Origin: Corynebacterium sp. HMSC074A01
GTDB taxonomy: Bacteria; Actinomycetota; Actinomycetes; Mycobacteriales; Mycobacteriaceae
Assembly: GCF_001831515.1 (NCBI RefSeq)
Contig: NZ_KV825596.1
Span: 1-44,654, forward strand
DNA: 44,654 nucleotides
Reading direction: 5' to 3'
A program made the position numbers and the translations under genes. Numbering within the stretch: position 1 is the stretch's first letter; each line of letters begins with the position of its first letter. Under the pieces are notes generated by a model, which worked only from the letters and a program-made list of their open reading frames with translations, made no database searches and was not told the DNA's origin. Positions 8,299-16,890 of this stretch are shown here, piece after piece.

Positions 8299-8339
8299 AA
8301 GCCCCGGGCCGCGCGTATCAAAGGCACGGCCCGGGGCTT
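8299..8339. terminator. Strong hairpin ending the oxygenase/ALDH operon
   Basis: A 13-base perfect stem (AAGCCCCGGGCCG with CGGCCCGGGGCTT) surrounds a 15-base loop. It lies between the stop of the aldehyde dehydrogenase gene and the ftsE promoter. The minus-strand T tract is weak (CTTC), while plus-strand TTTC follows the stem; function as an insulator between the two minus-strand units is the most likely role. Confidence 0.75.
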
Positions 8340-8402
8340 TCCCGCAGGCAGTAGGTGCATCGCGCCGCCTTCAGTGCGAAGACGCGAGCGCCTGTGAACT
8401 TC

Positions 8403-9776
8403 TTAGTCGTTCACGTAGAGGTACTGCTTGTTCACGAACTCGTCGAGCGCAAACACGGACAGCTCACGGCCGAAGCCGGAGCGCTTCACGCCACCGAAGG
8501 GCAGCACTGCGGAGAAGTACTGGCCGAGGTTGACGTGGATCATGCCGGTGTCAATCTGGTCAGCGACCTTGATCGCACGCTCAGTGTCCTCGGAGAAGAC
8601 CGCACCGCCGAGACCCTGGTAGGAGTTGTTCGCCAGCTCGACGGCCTCTTCCTCGGAAGATACCTTGTAGATCTCCGCGACTGGGCCGAAGAACTCCTCG
8701 TAGTACTCGTCGGAGCCCACCGGCAGGTCGGTCAGCACTGCCGGGGAGTAGTACGCCGAGTTGTCTTCCAGCACGCCACCGGTGCGCAGGTTCGCACCCT
8801 TGGCAACTGCACGCTTGACCTGGTCGTCGATCAGCTCCGCAGCCTGGCGGGAGGACATCGGGTAGTACTCGTTTTCGCCCGGGTTGGACGGATCGCCCTT
8901 CTTGAAGGATTCCGCGATCTTGACCATCTCGTCGACGAACTCGTCGTAGATGTCGTCCATGACGATGATGCGCTTGTTGGAGGTGCACACCTGGCCGGCG
9001 TTCTGCACGCGCTTTGCCCATGCGTCCTGCGCCGCGGTCTTGATGTCGGCGGAGTCCAGGATGACGTACGGGTCAGTGCCGCCGAGCTCGAGCACAACCT
9101 TCTTCAGGTTCCTGCCCGCGGTCTCCGCGATCTTCGCGCCAGCGCGCTCGGAACCGGTGAGCGAGACACCCTGCACACGCGGGTCAGCGATGATGTCCGC
9201 GATCTGGTCGTGGGTGGCGTAGACGTTGATGAACACGCCGTCCGGCAGGCCTGCCTCCTTGAGAATCTCCTCGAAGGCCGCAGCGGACTTCGGGGTGATC
9301 TCCGCGTGCTTGAGGATGATGCAGTTGCCGTTCATCAGGTTCGGGCCCGCGAAACGAGCGACCTGGTAAACGGGGAAGTTCCACGGCATGATGCCGAGCA
9401 GCGTACCCAGCGGCAGGCGGCGCACCACTGCCTTACCGCCCGGGACGTCGACCTTCTGATCAGCCGAGTGCTCGGCGGCGTGGTCTGCGTAAAACTGCAT
9501 GATGTCGCCGGAGAAGTCGGCCTCCCATGCGCCCTCCGGCACGGACTTACCCATCTCCTGAGCCATGATCTTGCCCAGCTCTTCCGCGCGCTCCTTCAGC
9601 AGCTGAGCTGCCTTGGAAACGATCGCGGCGCGCTCCTCGTAGGTAGTGTGACGCCAGGTCTTGAACGCTTCTTCGGAGCGGTCCAGGATGTCCTTGATCT
9701 CCTGGTCAGTTGCGTAGTCGAAGGTCTCCACGACCTCGTTGTTGACCGGGTTCTGGACGCGATACTGATTTGCCAT
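8403..9776 (-). CDS. NAD(P)-dependent aldehyde dehydrogenase, succinate-semialdehyde type
   Basis: Aldehyde dehydrogenase of 457 aa that oxidises an aldehyde to its acid. The family elements are MPWNFPVYQ, the cofactor loop SLTGSERAG, the general base in LELGGTDPYV and the nucleophile Cys in NAGQVCTSNKR. The C-terminal PFGGVKRSGFGRE is intact. It is most like the short Sad/YneI subgroup of succinate-semialdehyde dehydrogenases. ATG at 9776 has AAAGGAAC in front, so the longer in-frame extension is rejected. It is the last gene of an operon headed by two DUF2236 oxygenases, which suggests that its natural substrate is an aldehyde they make. Confidence 0.93.
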   Translation of the reverse strand: MANQYRVQNPVNNEVVETFDYATDQEIKDILDRSEEAFKTWRHTTYEERAAIVSKAAQLLKERAEELGKIMAQEMGKSVPEGAWEADFSGDIMQFYADHAAEHSADQKVDVPGGKAVVRRLPLGTLLGIMPWNFPVYQVARFAGPNLMNGNCIILKHAEITPKSAAAFEEILKEAGLPDGVFINVYATHDQIADIIADPRVQGVSLTGSERAGAKIAETAGRNLKKVVLELGGTDPYVILDSADIKTAAQDAWAKRVQNAGQVCTSNKRIIVMDDIYDEFVDEMVKIAESFKKGDPSNPGENEYYPMSSRQAAELIDDQVKRAVAKGANLRTGGVLEDNSAYYSPAVLTDLPVGSDEYYEEFFGPVAEIYKVSSEEEAVELANNSYQGLGGAVFSEDTERAIKVADQIDTGMIHVNLGQYFSAVLPFGGVKRSGFGRELSVFALDEFVNKQYLYVND

Positions 9777-9819
9777 TGTGTTCCTTTCTTGGTTTTTATC
9801 TCGGTTGTGAACTATAGCA

Positions 9820-11046
9820 CTACGCGCCTGGCCTGTAAGCGCCATCGCTCATTTTGATGCCTTCGTCCTGGCCCATGTAGGAGGTTTCTTCGGTCAGGGC
9901 GTCTAGCAGCGTCTGGTGGTTCTGCTTGACCTCCTGCTCCAGCGCCTCCGGGTTCGCGCGCAGCAGGTCAAAGCGTTGCTGGACGAGCGGCAGGTCGAGC
10001 TCGACGAAGGGACGCGAGGCCGCGTGCGGCACGTCATAGATATCGGCCACCTCATCGCCGTGCATGATGCGGGTGGCGGCGTACATCCAGTCGTCGATGG
10101 ACTCGTCCGGGAACGGCAGCAGCTGCTTAACGTTGGTGCGGAACCCGCTGAACAGCGCCTCCACAAGCGCGTGGGAGGCCTCGTTCGGTTCGCCGTCGAT
10201 GAAGTGGATCGCGTCGATGCTTTCCTGGGAAGCGTCGATGTCGGTCTCCGGCTCCAGAATGTCGCGCGGAATACCGAGCATGACACCGACGACGCGCCAC
10301 AGGTAGAAGAGGTCCTGCTCCTCCTCCAGCGTGAGGCGGTAGCCCAGGTTACGCAGGTAGGTAAAGGCGATGTAGGTAAAGTCGAACCAGGTGCGGAACA
10401 TGTCGAACTCGCTGATCGGCGCACCCCAGTCAGAGGTGTCCAGGCCCAGCTGAGTCTGCACGCGGCGCACGTGTGCGTGCATCGCGCGCACCATGCCGGT
10501 GTGGATGTAGCTGACGTTGCCCGGCTTCAGGCCGTCCTTCAGGTAGACGGAGTAGATCCAGTTGGTGGTGTACGCCAGGCGGTGTACCGCACCCTCGGTG
10601 AGCTCGCCGGTGTTGACCAGGATGTTGGCAATCGACGGGGTGGCGTAGGTGTGGACCAGCGCGCCAGGGCCGAGCGAGAGATTCTGCGCAAGCACCGGGA
10701 TAGACAGTGCCGCGCGCTGGCCGCGCTCCAGGCGCTCCCAGTCCACGCCGTCGAGGGCCGCGTTCATATCGTCGATAAGCGCCTTGACCTCGGGCAGGGT
10801 ATTCTCGTCGGCCTCACCGCGGGCAAGCGCCTCGCGCAGGTTCGGCATGATGTCCTTGGCTTTGTTGCCGCTGGTGTAGAGCGCATCGGCGATGGGGTCC
10901 ATCGCCCACAGCGCCTGCTCGAAGCGCTTGGCGCGGGCTTCGCCGAACTTTGCGACGAATGCCTCCCGGTCGCCGCGCGCCGCCGGCCAGTCAGAACGGT
11001 CGTAGTGGTCTGCGGCCAACGGGTTATCAGTGAATGTCTGAGTCAT
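9820..11046 (-). CDS. DUF2236/MpaB-family oxygenase, copy 1
   Basis: Protein of 408 aa that I place in the DUF2236 family, which includes fungal MpaB and the latex-clearing protein Lcp. Lcp is a haem b dioxygenase that cleaves polyisoprene double bonds. The helix GMVRAMHAHVRR corresponds to the family's V-R-x-x-H motif, whose His is the likely haem ligand. LGPGALVHTYATPSIANIL and FRTWFDFTYIAFTYL are further family-like helices. No signal peptide is visible, unlike secreted Lcp. AAGGAG precedes ATG. It lies between its paralogue (72-base gap) and the aldehyde dehydrogenase (43-base gap). The substrate is unknown; an unsaturated lipid or isoprenoid is an inference. Confidence 0.75.
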   Translation of the reverse strand: MTQTFTDNPLAADHYDRSDWPAARGDREAFVAKFGEARAKRFEQALWAMDPIADALYTSGNKAKDIMPNLREALARGEADENTLPEVKALIDDMNAALDGVDWERLERGQRAALSIPVLAQNLSLGPGALVHTYATPSIANILVNTGELTEGAVHRLAYTTNWIYSVYLKDGLKPGNVSYIHTGMVRAMHAHVRRVQTQLGLDTSDWGAPISEFDMFRTWFDFTYIAFTYLRNLGYRLTLEEEQDLFYLWRVVGVMLGIPRDILEPETDIDASQESIDAIHFIDGEPNEASHALVEALFSGFRTNVKQLLPFPDESIDDWMYAATRIMHGDEVADIYDVPHAASRPFVELDLPLVQQRFDLLRANPEALEQEVKQNHQTLLDALTEETSYMGQDEGIKMSDGAYRPGA

Positions 11047-11118
11047 GAGTGTGCTCCTTTTTAAGGATGTCGTTGTATCTAGGGGTGAGGGATGGGTTCG
11101 AAGGTGCCCTGCGCCGGT

Positions 11119-12498
11119 TTAGCGCAGGCCTTCTTTCGAGGTGTCGTGCAGCTTGTATTCGGCCTTGACGTCCGGGGCCTTCTCCGCGATGTAGTCCTCG
11201 ATCTGCTTGAGCACGTCAGACCACGGCGGGTTGCCGTCCGCAGCCTTCTTCACCTTCCTCGCATTCGCTCCGGGGAGCTTGTCGAGTACGCGGTAGATCA
11301 CCGCTTCCGCCTTCGCCTTGAGCAGGAACGCGATCTTCCAGTGCAGGTAGCGGGTGCCCTCGAAGCGGGAGCCCTTCACCATGAACTGCGTCTCCTCGTC
11401 GCCGATAATCAGCGACAGGGCACCCAGCACCTGGCCCGGCATCTGCGGGTCCAGGTCCTCGAGGATCCCCATCAGAGCGGTGGCCACGCGCACGTGGTAC
11501 ATCGAGGAGTACCCGCCGTTGGCGTAGATGAAGTCGGTCATCTTGCGCATCTCATCGCCCGTCTTGGGGATGAGACGCTCCTCCGCGCCCATGAAGTAGA
11601 GCACCCAGGCCCAGTACATGGCAACGTCGTCCCACTCCTCGCCGGTGTGGGGGCGACCGAAGAACTCGTCCACGCCGATCGGCATGAGCGCGAACCAGCC
11701 TTCGCCGGAGACGAGGAAGGAGGAACCGATCGGGCGGCCGAACTCGTTGTAGTGGTCGGGCCCCCAGAGCTTCTCCAGGCCGCGGTTCGCCTGGGCGTGG
11801 AGCAGACGGACGCGGACCGCGGCCTTCAGGCCGTCGCTGTAGCGGTCGAACACGCCCTTCTTACCCAGGTCGACGAAGAACTTCACCGTCTCAATGATGC
11901 GGGTGAAGGACTCAATTTCGAACATGGCGGTCTCGCCGGTTGCTGCCGAGGTGCGGTCCTCCATCGTGGTGGCCCAGTAGGCAAAAGCGATGGACAGCAA
12001 CTCCGAGGACGGGGTGACGTTGTAGTAGGCAATGCGGCCGCGTTCTGCGGCTTCAAGGTCGATCCAGTCCGGCACATTGTCCACTTCCGCGAAGAAGTCG
12101 ACGAGCTCCGGTGCCGGGTCCGCGACCTTGTCGATGCCCTCGTTCAGCGCCGTTTCAAAGTCGGCGCGGGACTTCTCCGCCCCGTCACGCTTGAAGGCCT
12201 CGGCCAGCTTCGCGCCCGTCTCATCGGTCTGCCACATGTGGTCATCCAGCAGCTTGGTCTGGAAGCTGTCGTAGCCGTCCCAGTCGTCGGCCACGGTGTG
12301 CCAACGGTCAAAGAGGTTGTGGCGCAGCTTGGACCAGCCCGGGCGGCTCGTCCGGCGCTTCGGGGCCGGGCGCAGCGGCATTCCGTCGCGGTAGAAGTAA
12401 CGGAAATCCTCGTAGGGATTGTCCGACATCGGCAGAACCTCCGGACGCACCGGGTTCTGGTAGCCCTGCTCCTCGCGGGCTTCTGTACTGGCAGTCAT
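11119..12498 (-). CDS. DUF2236/MpaB-family oxygenase, copy 2
   Basis: Protein of 459 aa, a divergent paralogue of the next gene. The helix AAVRVRLLHAQANR is close to the DUF2236 motif V-R-x-x-H-A and supplies the probable haem-binding His. SSELLSIAFAYWATTMEDRT precedes it, as the distal-side helices do in this family. The N-terminal ~100 residues are charged and have no counterpart in copy 1 that I can see. No export signal. AAGGGAACG lies before ATG. First gene of the operon and divergent from a flavin/iron-sulphur reductase, so electron supply or co-regulation is possible. Assignment rests on motif recognition only. Confidence 0.72.
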   Translation of the reverse strand: MTASTEAREEQGYQNPVRPEVLPMSDNPYEDFRYFYRDGMPLRPAPKRRTSRPGWSKLRHNLFDRWHTVADDWDGYDSFQTKLLDDHMWQTDETGAKLAEAFKRDGAEKSRADFETALNEGIDKVADPAPELVDFFAEVDNVPDWIDLEAAERGRIAYYNVTPSSELLSIAFAYWATTMEDRTSAATGETAMFEIESFTRIIETVKFFVDLGKKGVFDRYSDGLKAAVRVRLLHAQANRGLEKLWGPDHYNEFGRPIGSSFLVSGEGWFALMPIGVDEFFGRPHTGEEWDDVAMYWAWVLYFMGAEERLIPKTGDEMRKMTDFIYANGGYSSMYHVRVATALMGILEDLDPQMPGQVLGALSLIIGDEETQFMVKGSRFEGTRYLHWKIAFLLKAKAEAVIYRVLDKLPGANARKVKKAADGNPPWSDVLKQIEDYIAEKAPDVKAEYKLHDTSKEGLR

Positions 12499-12729
12499 TT
12501 ACGTTCCCTTCCCTTTAATTAGGGGGCCGCGGCAGCGGCTGGTGAATATGGCTTACAGCAAAACCAGTGAAGGCGATCAACAACGACCAACGAGTGTTAT
12601 TTAACTAATAGTCACACTTAGGTGTATTGTCGATCACTTTTTGCGTGGCTTTATACTATCCATTACAAGGTTGCTCGGCAACTGATTCGTACCGCTTTTT
12701 GGATGAAGAATTTCGCAATGGAGGTCGCG
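12499..12729. promoter_or_regulatory. Divergent promoter region, oxygenase operon and reductase
   Basis: This 231-base gap carries the promoters of both directions. Near 12592-12622 it contains AGTGT-TATT and AATA-GTC-ACACT, an imperfect dyad, and ACACTTAGGTGT, a near-palindrome of 12 bases, at 12614-12625. Either could bind a shared regulator. No regulator gene lies in the cluster. A TATACT-like -10 candidate for the reductase is near 12652. Confidence 0.4.
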
Positions 12730-13905
12730 ATGGGATACGGCAAGGGTATGGGCGGTTTTTCCGCACTCTTTGGAGGCAAGAAGAAGCAGAACGACCCGAA
12801 TGCGGCAGACCGAGAAGCCGCGTTTAATAGCCGGAAACCCGCTTCCCCACCCCCAGCCGCACCCCCGACCCAAGCCCCTGCCCAAACAGACTCCGAAGAA
12901 ATCATCGAGCTAGTCGCCACCGACGTCGAGCGTGCCCACGGCATTGCGCTGATCACGCTTGAAACGCAGGACGGTTCCCCGCTGCCCGGGTACGAGCCCG
13001 GCTGCCACGCCGACTTCCTGCTCCGCACGCCGGAAGGGGAAGAGCTTGTCCGGCAGTTCTCCCTCTACCCCACGCATTACCTCGGGAAGGAGCCCGGCAC
13101 GCAGCGCGCTACCTACGGCATCGAGGTCAAGCTGGAGGACAATTCGCGCGGCGGATCGATCGCGGCGCACAATATCGAGCCCGGCGACACCGTTCGTATC
13201 CACCCGCCGCGAAACAATTTTGCACTGGCCGAAGGAGCCAAGCGTTCGGTCCTCGTCGGTGCTGGCGTGGGTATCGCTCCGATCTTCTCGCTTGCGCGAG
13301 AGCTGCAGATCCAGGAGGCGGACTATTCCGTGCTCTACTTCGCTTCTAGCGAGGAGCGTGCGCTGATGCGCCACCTCATCGACACCTACCTGCAGGGCCA
13401 GACGAAGAGCATCTTCGCCACCGGCGAGCGCGAGAAGCAGTCCGGGTACATCGAGGAGGCGCTCGCGGAGTCCAACGTGCCGCCGGAGGACACGCACCTG
13501 TATGTGTGTGGGCCGCAGGGATTCATGGACAGCGTCATTGCCACTGCGAGCAAGGTGCTCCCTAAGGAAAACATCCACTTCGAAGCGTTCCGGGCGACCG
13601 AGGAGGTACTCGCGGGCAACCACGAGGCCGACGGTGCCTTCGACGTGATCTTCAACGGCGAGACCTACCACATCCCCGAGGGCGAATCCGTCCTCGACGT
13701 GTTCGAAGACGAGGATGTGCCGATCCTGTCCCAGTGCAGCGAAGGCACCTGCGGCACCTGCATCATGCGGGTTGTCGACGGCACTCCCGACCACCGAGAC
13801 AGTATCTTCACCGAGGAGCGCCACGAAAACGGCGCCTTCGCTACCTGTGTCTCACGTGCGCTGTCCCCCACGCTCACGCTCGAGCGCTGGCGCACCAAGC
13901 TCTAG
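12730..13905 (+). CDS. Phthalate dioxygenase reductase-type flavin/2Fe-2S oxidoreductase
   Basis: Electron transfer protein of 391 aa. A Gly-rich and Pro/Ala-rich N-terminal tail (about residues 1-55) precedes a flavin-binding barrel with RQFSLYP (the RxYS motif), an NAD-binding domain with VLVGAGVGIAPIFS and YVCGPQGFMD, and a C-terminal plant-type ferredoxin domain with C-x4-C-x2-C and a fourth Cys 29 residues later. This order is that of VanB and phthalate dioxygenase reductase. GGAGG six bases before ATG at 12730 fixes the start; the longer frame is rejected. No Rieske oxygenase is encoded nearby, so the partner may be one of the divergent DUF2236 proteins or lie elsewhere. Confidence 0.9.
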   Translation: MGYGKGMGGFSALFGGKKKQNDPNAADREAAFNSRKPASPPPAAPPTQAPAQTDSEEIIELVATDVERAHGIALITLETQDGSPLPGYEPGCHADFLLRTPEGEELVRQFSLYPTHYLGKEPGTQRATYGIEVKLEDNSRGGSIAAHNIEPGDTVRIHPPRNNFALAEGAKRSVLVGAGVGIAPIFSLARELQIQEADYSVLYFASSEERALMRHLIDTYLQGQTKSIFATGEREKQSGYIEEALAESNVPPEDTHLYVCGPQGFMDSVIATASKVLPKENIHFEAFRATEEVLAGNHEADGAFDVIFNGETYHIPEGESVLDVFEDEDVPILSQCSEGTCGTCIMRVVDGTPDHRDSIFTEERHENGAFATCVSRALSPTLTLERWRTKL

Positions 13906-13932
13906 GACCACAGTTCACCCCGCACAGCACAA

Positions 13933-13963
13933 AGCCCGCACCGCGCAATGCACGGTACGGGCT
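13933..13963. terminator. Convergent hairpin after the reductase gene
   Basis: AGCCCG and ACCG pair with CGGT and CGGGCT around a nine-base loop with one internal mismatch. It lies between the convergent reductase and secreted-protein genes. The minus-strand T tract is TTTG; the plus strand has none. Confidence 0.55.
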
Positions 13964-13980
13964 ACAACGGCTTTGCAGGT

Positions 13981-14421
13981 CTAGAGGAACTGCTGCAGCG
14001 CAGGGCCTGCAACAGATGCGAGGCCGCTCAGCGCGACGAGGATGACGCCGATGATGATGCCGGCCTGCTTCCAGCCGTCCATCTCCTCGGAGACGTAGTT
14101 CTTGCCCTCCTTGCAGGCCTGGATCGCTTCAGCGTTGTTGGCCGCAGCAATGGCATCCGCATCAGAGGAGCCAAAAGCCTGGCCCAGATCGGCAGAAGCG
14201 CGCACCGCGCCAACATTGTCCTCGGTAAGCTTACCGAGTTCCTGCGAACGGTTGACCTTCGAACGGTCCCAACGCCCGCTCTTACCCTTCAGATCGCCGT
14301 CCAAGGAGATGCGGCACACCGCGCCGTAGTTCTCCATCTTGTTCGACGCAGCATCCGCAGCCGGGGCAACAACGGACAGGGACATCGCGGCGGCAAGCGC
14401 TGCGGCAGCAAACTTCTTCAC
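13981..14421 (-). CDS. Small secreted or membrane-anchored protein
   Basis: I do not recognise this 146-aa protein. A signal peptide (MKKFAAAALAAAMSLSVVAP, cleavage near ADAAS) is followed by a soluble segment with two cysteines (about 36 and 102), and a C-terminal hydrophobic helix (GIIIGVILVALSGLASVAG) that could anchor it. The start is GTG with GAAAGG upstream. Corynebacteria encode many such signal peptide plus C-terminal helix proteins of unknown role at the cell envelope. It is flanked by the reductase (convergent) and a DMT-type transporter on the same strand. Confidence 0.8.
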   Translation of the reverse strand: MKKFAAAALAAAMSLSVVAPAADAASNKMENYGAVCRISLDGDLKGKSGRWDRSKVNRSQELGKLTEDNVGAVRASADLGQAFGSSDADAIAAANNAEAIQACKEGKNYVSEEMDGWKQAGIIIGVILVALSGLASVAGPALQQFL

Positions 14422-14522
14422 GGCAAAACCTTTCAGACGTGACAGGGAATATTCAGATACATTAATATATCCTAGCCGCTCCCTTGATATTCTCTAAAAT
14501 CGCCAGACCGCTGCCATCCCCA

Positions 14523-15443
14523 TCAGAGCAGACGCACCATGGCCACGCCTACCAGCACGATTGCCAGGCCCGCGAGCCTAAATGGCGTGGGCAGCCCCTT
14601 CTTACCGCCGCCGATACCGAAAGATTCGAGCAGCTGGCCGCAGATAATCATGCCGACGAGCGAACCGATCACGGTGGTGCCTGTGCCCAGGATGGGCGAA
14701 AGGGTCGCGCCGCCGAAGACGAAGACGGCACCGAGCAGGCCGCCCAGCCACATCCACCATGGTCCCGGCGCAACGCCGGAGGCCACCGCGGCGCGAGGTG
14801 CGGGCAGCACGAGCACCAAAACCAAAAGCACAATCAAGCCCACGGCGAGCGAAATCTGACCGGCCTGAATCGGGCTATGCAGCACCCTGCCCAGGTATCC
14901 GTTGACGGCGGTCTGCGTCGCGGACCCCATCCCCATCAACACACCGAAACCGCGCAGCGCCCAGGCGCGTGAGCCGCGGGCAGTGCCGTGCAGCGGCACC
15001 CCACGACCAACCTCCAGCACCATCGCAATGCCGATGAGCACGATGAGAGCACCGAGTAGCCGGAGTGGCCCGACTGGGGTGGGTGGGTAATGAAAGAGCC
15101 CCGTGGCGTCGACAAGCAGCCCCATGATCACTTGCCCCAAGATGGGCAGGATCGTGGTCTGCACCGCGCCGAGCTCTGGGAAGAGCACGATGTTGCCGGC
15201 GATGAACATCACGCCCATAAAGCCGCCAAGCCACACCCACCAAGGTTCGGAGGCGACAAGCGCCAGGTCCGGGACCAGGGTGTGTGTGGCTATGGCGGCA
15301 ATGATGGAAGAAGCTGCCACTGCAAGGATGAAGGAGATAAAGGTCGCCCCGATCGGCGAACCCACGCTTTGGCGAAAGCGGGTGTTAATCGCGGTCTGGA
15401 CGGGAACGATCGCCCCGACCAGCATGGCCACGGCGACCAGCAT
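14523..15443 (-). CDS. DMT-superfamily transporter of the YdcZ (DUF606) type, duplicated
   Basis: Membrane protein of 306 aa made of two homologous YdcZ units. The first half has PWWVWLGGFMGVMFIAG and later VIMGLLVD, and the second half repeats them as PWWMWLGGLLGAVFVFG and MIICGQLLE. About ten helices in total. Many bacteria encode a single-unit YdcZ of about 150 aa, so this is a fused or tandem form. GAGGA lies just before ATG. The substrate is unknown. It is 31 bases downstream of the biotin carboxylase gene on the same strand, so it may be read as part of the carboxylase operon. Confidence 0.85.
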   Translation of the reverse strand: MLVAVAMLVGAIVPVQTAINTRFRQSVGSPIGATFISFILAVAASSIIAAIATHTLVPDLALVASEPWWVWLGGFMGVMFIAGNIVLFPELGAVQTTILPILGQVIMGLLVDATGLFHYPPTPVGPLRLLGALIVLIGIAMVLEVGRGVPLHGTARGSRAWALRGFGVLMGMGSATQTAVNGYLGRVLHSPIQAGQISLAVGLIVLLVLVLVLPAPRAAVASGVAPGPWWMWLGGLLGAVFVFGGATLSPILGTGTTVIGSLVGMIICGQLLESFGIGGGKKGLPTPFRLAGLAIVLVGVAMVRLL

Positions 15444-15474
15444 TCCTCGATCTCCTTACAGTGACGTTGGGTGG

Positions 15475-16851
15475 CTACTCCTCGGTCGGGATCTCGCCTG
15501 CTGACTCGAGCATCTTGGCGACGTAACCGGTGTTGATGTCACCGCTCCGGAACTGCTCGCTGTTGAGCAGGAAGGCCTGGAACGGGCCGGTGGTCACCAC
15601 GCCGTCGGTGGTCAGCTCGCCGAGCGCGCGCAGGGTGCGCTCGATCGCGGCGTCGCGATCCTCTGCCCAGCAGATGAGCTTGCCCACCATCGAGTCGTAG
15701 AACGGCGGGATGGTGTAGCCGGATTCGATGTGCGAATCCATGCGGACACCGAAGCCGCCGGGAGCACGGAAGTGCTCGATTGTGCCCGGGCGCGGCGCGA
15801 AGTTCTCGTTCGGGTCCTCCGCGTTGATGCGGCACTCGATAGCGTGGCCACGAATCTCCACATCGTCCTGGGTCAGACGCAGCTTCTGCCCGGAGGCGAT
15901 ACGCAGCTGCTCCTGGATCAGGTCCACGCCAGTGATCATTTCGGTGACCGGGTGCTCCACCTGGATACGGGTGTTCATCTCGATGAAGTAGTACTTGCGC
16001 TCGATGTTGTCGAACACGAACTCCACCGTGCCGGCGTTCTTGTAGCCGACCTCCTTGCACAGGTTGATCGCTGCCTGCTGGAGGCCCTCGCGCAGCTCAT
16101 CGTCGATCGCCGGGGAAGGCGCTTCCTCGATGAGCTTCTGGTTGCGGCGCTGCGAGGTGCAGTCGCGCTCCCCCAGTGCGATGGCGTTCTCGCCGTCGGC
16201 AAGCACCTGGATCTCGATGTGGCGAATGTCGGTAAGGTAGCGCTCGATGTAGACCGACGAATCATTGAACGCGGACTGTGCCTCGTTCATGATCTCGTTG
16301 AGGTCCTTTTCCAGCGTCTCCTCGGACTCCACCACGCGCATACCGCGGCCACCGCCACCGGCAGCGGCCTTGATCAGCAGCGGGAAGCCGGTTTCCTTGG
16401 CTACCTCCAGCGCCTCGTCGAACTCGGTGACCACGCCGTCCGAGCCGGGCACCGTGGGCACGCCGGCGCTTTGTGCGATGCGCTTTGCCTCGATCTTGTC
16501 GCCCATCCGGCGGATGTGCTCGGACGAGGGGCCAACGAAGCCGATGCCTTCGTCCTCGACCATCTTGACAAAGTCAGCCTTCTCGGACAGGAAGCCGTAG
16601 CCGGGGTGGATGGCGTCGACCTTGTAGGCCATCGCCGCGGAAACAACCAGCTCGGGGCTGTTGTAGCTCTTGGCTGCGTTGGCCGGGCCGATGCAGACGG
16701 CCTTGTCCGCCTCCTTCACCGGCAGCGAATCACGATCGCCCTCCGAGTAGGCCAACACGGACTTGATACCGAGCTCCTTGCAAGCACGGATGATGCGAAG
16801 TGCGATCTCACCGCGGTTAGCGATGAGCAAGCTCCCCAACAAATCAGTCAT
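15475..16851 (-). CDS. accC: Biotin carboxylase subunit
   Basis: ATP-grasp enzyme of about 458 aa that carboxylates protein-bound biotin with bicarbonate and ATP. N-terminal LIANRGEIALRIIRA, the ATP loop AAAGGGGRGMRVV and the catalytic segments YFIEMNTRIQVEHPVTE and RINAED are all present. ATG at 16851 is chosen because GAGGAG lies just before it; the longer GTG form would include the ribosome binding site. It is the free-standing AccC type, whereas actinobacterial acyl-CoA carboxylases usually carry fused carboxylase and carrier. It follows the carrier gene by 39 bases. The symbol describes family; the acceptor is set by the unusual carboxyltransferase in the operon. Confidence 0.92.
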   Translation of the reverse strand: MTDLLGSLLIANRGEIALRIIRACKELGIKSVLAYSEGDRDSLPVKEADKAVCIGPANAAKSYNSPELVVSAAMAYKVDAIHPGYGFLSEKADFVKMVEDEGIGFVGPSSEHIRRMGDKIEAKRIAQSAGVPTVPGSDGVVTEFDEALEVAKETGFPLLIKAAAGGGGRGMRVVESEETLEKDLNEIMNEAQSAFNDSSVYIERYLTDIRHIEIQVLADGENAIALGERDCTSQRRNQKLIEEAPSPAIDDELREGLQQAAINLCKEVGYKNAGTVEFVFDNIERKYYFIEMNTRIQVEHPVTEMITGVDLIQEQLRIASGQKLRLTQDDVEIRGHAIECRINAEDPNENFAPRPGTIEHFRAPGGFGVRMDSHIESGYTIPPFYDSMVGKLICWAEDRDAAIERTLRALGELTTDGVVTTGPFQAFLLNSEQFRSGDINTGYVAKMLESAGEIPTEE

Positions 16852-16890
16852 TGCGGGACTCCTCACCTTTCTAGGGGTTTAGGGGTGTAC

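Noticed and set aside
8355..9857. 500-codon plus-strand frame over the aldehyde dehydrogenase gene
   Set aside because: The opposite strand encodes a complete aldehyde dehydrogenase with all motifs; the plus frame shows only Val/Leu/Arg-rich antisense composition.
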